A stretch of 7,898 nucleotides of DNA, from positions 2,890-10,787 of the forward strand of contig JAHEXM010000028.1 of the NCBI GenBank assembly GCA_023252115.1, written 5' to 3'. The notes below the pieces were generated by a model. It was not told where the DNA came from. It saw only the letters and a program-made list of their open reading frames with translations, and ran no database searches. Position numbers and translations under genes: made by a program. Below, in pieces: positions 6,184 to 7,898 of this stretch (the stretch's first letter is position 1; each line of letters starts with the position of its first letter). This DNA is from Micrococcales bacterium (lineage in GTDB: Bacteria; Actinomycetota; Actinomycetes; S36-B12; UBA10799).

Positions 6184-6813
6184 GTGAGTGCACCTGCTGC
6201 TTGGCTTACCGATCCGACCGGACGTAATCAACTTCGGTATTGGGACGGCACTGCCTGGACCGATCATGTGTCGACCAATGGCGCCCAAGGCGCCGACCCG
6301 GTGGGCCCTGCTCAACCGCTGGCACCGGTTGCCGCGCCAGCTGCACCACCGCCCGCTGCCGCAGGTGGTAGCTGGATGGACAAGGCGAAAGCCAAGGCTG
6401 CGGAAGCCGCAGCGGCAGCAAACAAAGCAATGGATTCAACGGCGAACGCGGTCCAGAACCAAACCGATCAGTGGCAGCAGGAGTACCGAGCTTCACAGTC
6501 ACCAACGGCAGGACAAGGTGGCGGACCGGTTGCGCCCCAGGCTGCTCCTGTCGCCGCGCCGGCTCCCGCGGCTGCGCCGGCCCCTGCCGCGCAGCCGACA
6601 ACGGGGCAAGCTCCTTTACCGCCAGGAGTTGGATCAGTCGGACAAGCACCCCTGCCTCCTGGCGTCGGAACTCCACAGCCGGCAGCCGCGACGCCGCCAG
6701 CTGCTCAGACAAGTGCCGCCGAGCACATTCAGAAGCTGACCGAACTTCGCGACCACGGAGTGTTGACTGAGGAAGAGTTTCAGGCCAAGAAGGCCCAAAT
6801 ACTCGGTAGCTAA
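6184..6813 (+). CDS. DUF2510 - Pro/Ala linker - SHOCT protein
   Basis: 209 residues from GTG 6184. An N-terminal DUF2510 motif (residues 4-29, AAWLTDPTGRNQLRYWDGTA) lacks the usual Gly-Trp-Tyr opening, having AWL instead. Residues 64-102 form an Ala/Lys/Gln-rich helix (SWMDKAKAKAAEAAAAANKA). Residues 105-178 are a Pro/Ala/Gln low-complexity linker containing GQAPLPPGVG twice (141-150, 153-162). The C-terminus (180-207) is a SHOCT domain (IQKLTELRDHGVLTEEEFQA), a short oligomerisation-type domain often found at protein ends. There is no signal peptide or membrane span, so it is probably cytoplasmic. Both end domains are linked to assembly rather than catalysis, so an adaptor role is inferred. 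It is the second gene of a pair with the secreted repeat protein, and its stop overlaps that of the convergent thioesterase gene by 3 bases. Confidence 0.9.
   Translation: MSAPAAWLTDPTGRNQLRYWDGTAWTDHVSTNGAQGADPVGPAQPLAPVAAPAAPPPAAAGGSWMDKAKAKAAEAAAAANKAMDSTANAVQNQTDQWQQEYRASQSPTAGQGGGPVAPQAAPVAAPAPAAAPAPAAQPTTGQAPLPPGVGSVGQAPLPPGVGTPQPAAATPPAAQTSAAEHIQKLTELRDHGVLTEEEFQAKKAQILGS
6604..6669 (+). repeat. Peptide repeat GQAPLPPGVG, two copies with different codons
   Basis: 6604-6633 and 6640-6669 encode the identical decapeptide, but eight of ten codons differ synonymously (for example TTA/CTG for Leu, CCA/CCT for Pro). Confidence 0.8.
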
Positions 6814-7652
6814 CGAGGCTCAACGAAGAGCGATTGGGCTCCCCGTCCTGCAGGTCCGCCCGCGTCCCCGAGAGTCGATGTCGTCAGCCCGACACCCAGC
6901 GGGTCGAGAACTGTCTCGGCCCGCATCCAGATCGCGTCTCCGACAAGCGGTCGGGCGAGGTGGACGGTCAGGTCAGTGTTGATGAACAACAGAGCTGCTG
7001 GACTTGCGACGGCAGAAATGCCAGATGCCGAATCCGCGATCGCGAGTGTGTGTTGGGTGGTGCTCGGAGTTTCGTTCGGGACTATGTCGGCTAGCAGCTT
7101 GGTCCAAACGGTGGCCGGTCCAGGGGACTCGAATGTTCCCTCGACCCACATCCACTCGACCAATCCGAGATAGCCGTCGGTAGACCAGGCCTCCGAGATG
7201 TCCATCGGCGTGCCCGGTCCCGGTGCAGGTTCACTTCCTACGCGGGGGACATCGAGCTGCTCCGCCAAAGTGCGAATGACCCACGCACGCATACGCATCA
7301 CCGGACGTTGGTCATCGCCAGCGAAAAGTTCCGCTTCGCACAATGCAACTTTGGCGCCAGATCGAACAATTGCGGCGCTGACTCGGACTGGTCCCACGGC
7401 AACCGGAGCAAGGATTTCGACGCAGACCCGAGAAACCAAACCTGGCGCCGGAAGCCCGGTCAGGTTCTCAATTGCCCGAACCATCAATGCAGTCGGCGGG
7501 CCAGCGTGCTGCGTTTGCTGGCTCCACGGACCCGCCGTGTTATTCGTAGCCAAGAAACAGCCCGATAGGCCTTCCATCGGTTCAAAGAACGCGGGCCGCA
7601 TAAGTGCTATTTGTACGCCCTTGAGCCCAGTCTGTCGGCCTCGGCACCGCAT
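6810..7652 (-). CDS. Acyl-CoA thioesterase family protein, double hotdog
   Basis: 280 residues from ATG 7652, which has a modest GAAGG four bases upstream. The family-like sequence begins only at MRPAFFEPM (ATG 7601), so the shorter 263-residue form is a real alternative. The first hotdog (about 20-128) carries FFEP, GCFLATNNTAGPW and HAGPPTALMVRAIE (49-62); the second (about 150-278) carries ADSASG (206-211), FINTDLTVHLARP (223-235) and a closing GAQSLFVE. This is the TesB-like / 4HBT_3 thioesterase plan, in which a cytoplasmic enzyme hydrolyses acyl-CoA to free acid and CoA. Asp207, Thr226 and Gln273 sit where the Asp-Thr-Gln set of TesB is expected, but that correspondence is by eye. The acyl-chain preference is unknown. 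A half-site array lies about 85-140 bp upstream and may control it. Confidence 0.88.
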   Translation of the reverse strand: MRCRGRQTGLKGVQIALMRPAFFEPMEGLSGCFLATNNTAGPWSQQTQHAGPPTALMVRAIENLTGLPAPGLVSRVCVEILAPVAVGPVRVSAAIVRSGAKVALCEAELFAGDDQRPVMRMRAWVIRTLAEQLDVPRVGSEPAPGPGTPMDISEAWSTDGYLGLVEWMWVEGTFESPGPATVWTKLLADIVPNETPSTTQHTLAIADSASGISAVASPAALLFINTDLTVHLARPLVGDAIWMRAETVLDPLGVGLTTSTLGDAGGPAGRGAQSLFVEPR

Positions 7653-7734
7653 GTGGCCTTCATCACAGGCACGCTCGGAGTGGGGTGAATCTCATGACCC
7701 GGTTGGTTGAGCAAACTGGGGATAGGGCAGGCTA

Positions 7735-7757
7735 AGTAAATAGTTACTGACTAGTAA
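7735..7757. promoter_or_regulatory. AGTAA-N4-TTACT-N4-AGTAA operator-like array
   Basis: Three alternating half-sites, AGTAA (7735-7739), TTACT (7744-7748) and AGTAA (7753-7757), each 4 bp apart, form two overlapping inverted repeats sharing the middle arm. A fourth TTACT lies at 7787-7791. The spacing suits a dimeric helix-turn-helix repressor such as a TetR-family protein, which often controls acyl-CoA genes in actinobacteria. It sits between the thioesterase gene (-) and the gene starting at 7873 (+) and could serve either. The regulator is not in the window. Confidence 0.55.
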
Positions 7758-7767
7758 GACGGACTTT

Positions 7768-7796
7768 TTGACCAGGTTGCTGCAAGTTACTACCGG
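7768..7796 (+). promoter_or_regulatory. Weak candidate promoter, TTGACC-N17-TACCGG
   Basis: TTGACC (7768-7773) is a good -35, but the -10 at 17 bp (TACCGG, 7791-7796) is poor. A better -10-like TATACA (7818-7823) has no matching -35. The fourth TTACT half-site overlaps the spacer end, so repressor binding there would block this promoter if it is real. Confidence 0.25.
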
Positions 7797-7861
7797 TCGG
7801 GGAGTGCGCCAAAACTTTATACAACGCAGCACGACGCGCTATCCGGCGCGGATGACCCTGT

Positions 7862-7865
7862 GGAG
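7862..7865 (+). promoter_or_regulatory. Ribosome binding site for the last gene
   Basis: GGAG seven bases before ATG 7873. The nearer ATG at 7868 reads ATG-AAA-TGA and ends at once. Confidence 0.5.
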
Positions 7866-7872
7866 CAATGAA

Positions 7873-7898
7873 ATGACTGTTATCGCCGGTTTGGAGAA
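7873..7898 (+). CDS. Start of a gene cut by the window end
   Basis: ATG at 7873 behind a well-spaced GGAG opens a frame reading MTVIAGLE before the window ends. Eight residues are too few to name a product. It diverges from the thioesterase gene and shares the 220-bp upstream region with the AGTAA/TTACT array. Confidence 0.5.

Noticed and set aside
6206..6823. 205-residue minus-strand frame opposite the DUF2510-SHOCT gene
   Set aside because: Low-complexity shadow of a gene with two recognisable domains.
6793..6839. GCCCAA/TTGGGC pairing as a bidirectional terminator
   Set aside because: Only six pairs around a 35-base loop, no U-run on either strand.

Overview
The window looks like chromosomal DNA of a mid-to-high-GC actinobacterium (Actinomycetota). 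The case rests on family content: two DUF2510 (PGWYxDP...RWWDG..WTDH) proteins, a SHOCT tail, a CFP30B-like double VOC protein, an Abhydrolase_9 membrane hydrolase and a double-hotdog thioesterase of the mycobacterial/nocardial type. Frequent GTG/TTG starts and compact spacing fit. No tRNA, rRNA, CRISPR array, transposase or phage structural gene was seen, and no gene-free stretch exceeds about 220 bases.

Layout. Positions 3-1501 (+) hold the 3' end of a membrane protein with a C-terminal DUF2510 domain. It overlaps by ATGA a membrane-anchored alpha/beta-hydrolase (esterase) with a GLSMGG nucleophile elbow. Positions 1505-2287 (-) hold the double VOC protein, convergent with the esterase and only 3 bp away. 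Positions 2449-5211 (-) hold a multi-membrane-span Abhydrolase_9 serine hydrolase, followed downstream by a secreted protein that combines a lysozyme-like region with coiled coils. Divergent from these, 5384-6813 (+) hold a secreted Ala-rich protein built from two ~100-residue repeats, then a DUF2510-linker-SHOCT protein. Positions 6810-7652 (-) hold a thioesterase whose stop codon overlaps the SHOCT gene's stop. The last 220 bases before a truncated + strand gene start (7873) carry a striking array of AGTAA/TTACT half-sites.

How the genes may fit together. Most products are predicted to sit in or outside the membrane: two anchored serine hydrolases, a putative wall hydrolase, a secreted repeat protein and a DUF2510 membrane protein. 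A cell-envelope role for the central block is reasonable but inferred. VOC protein and thioesterase look like ordinary metabolic genes. The least explained items are the repeat protein (5384-6121), the control region in front of it, and the AGTAA/TTACT array at 7735-7791.
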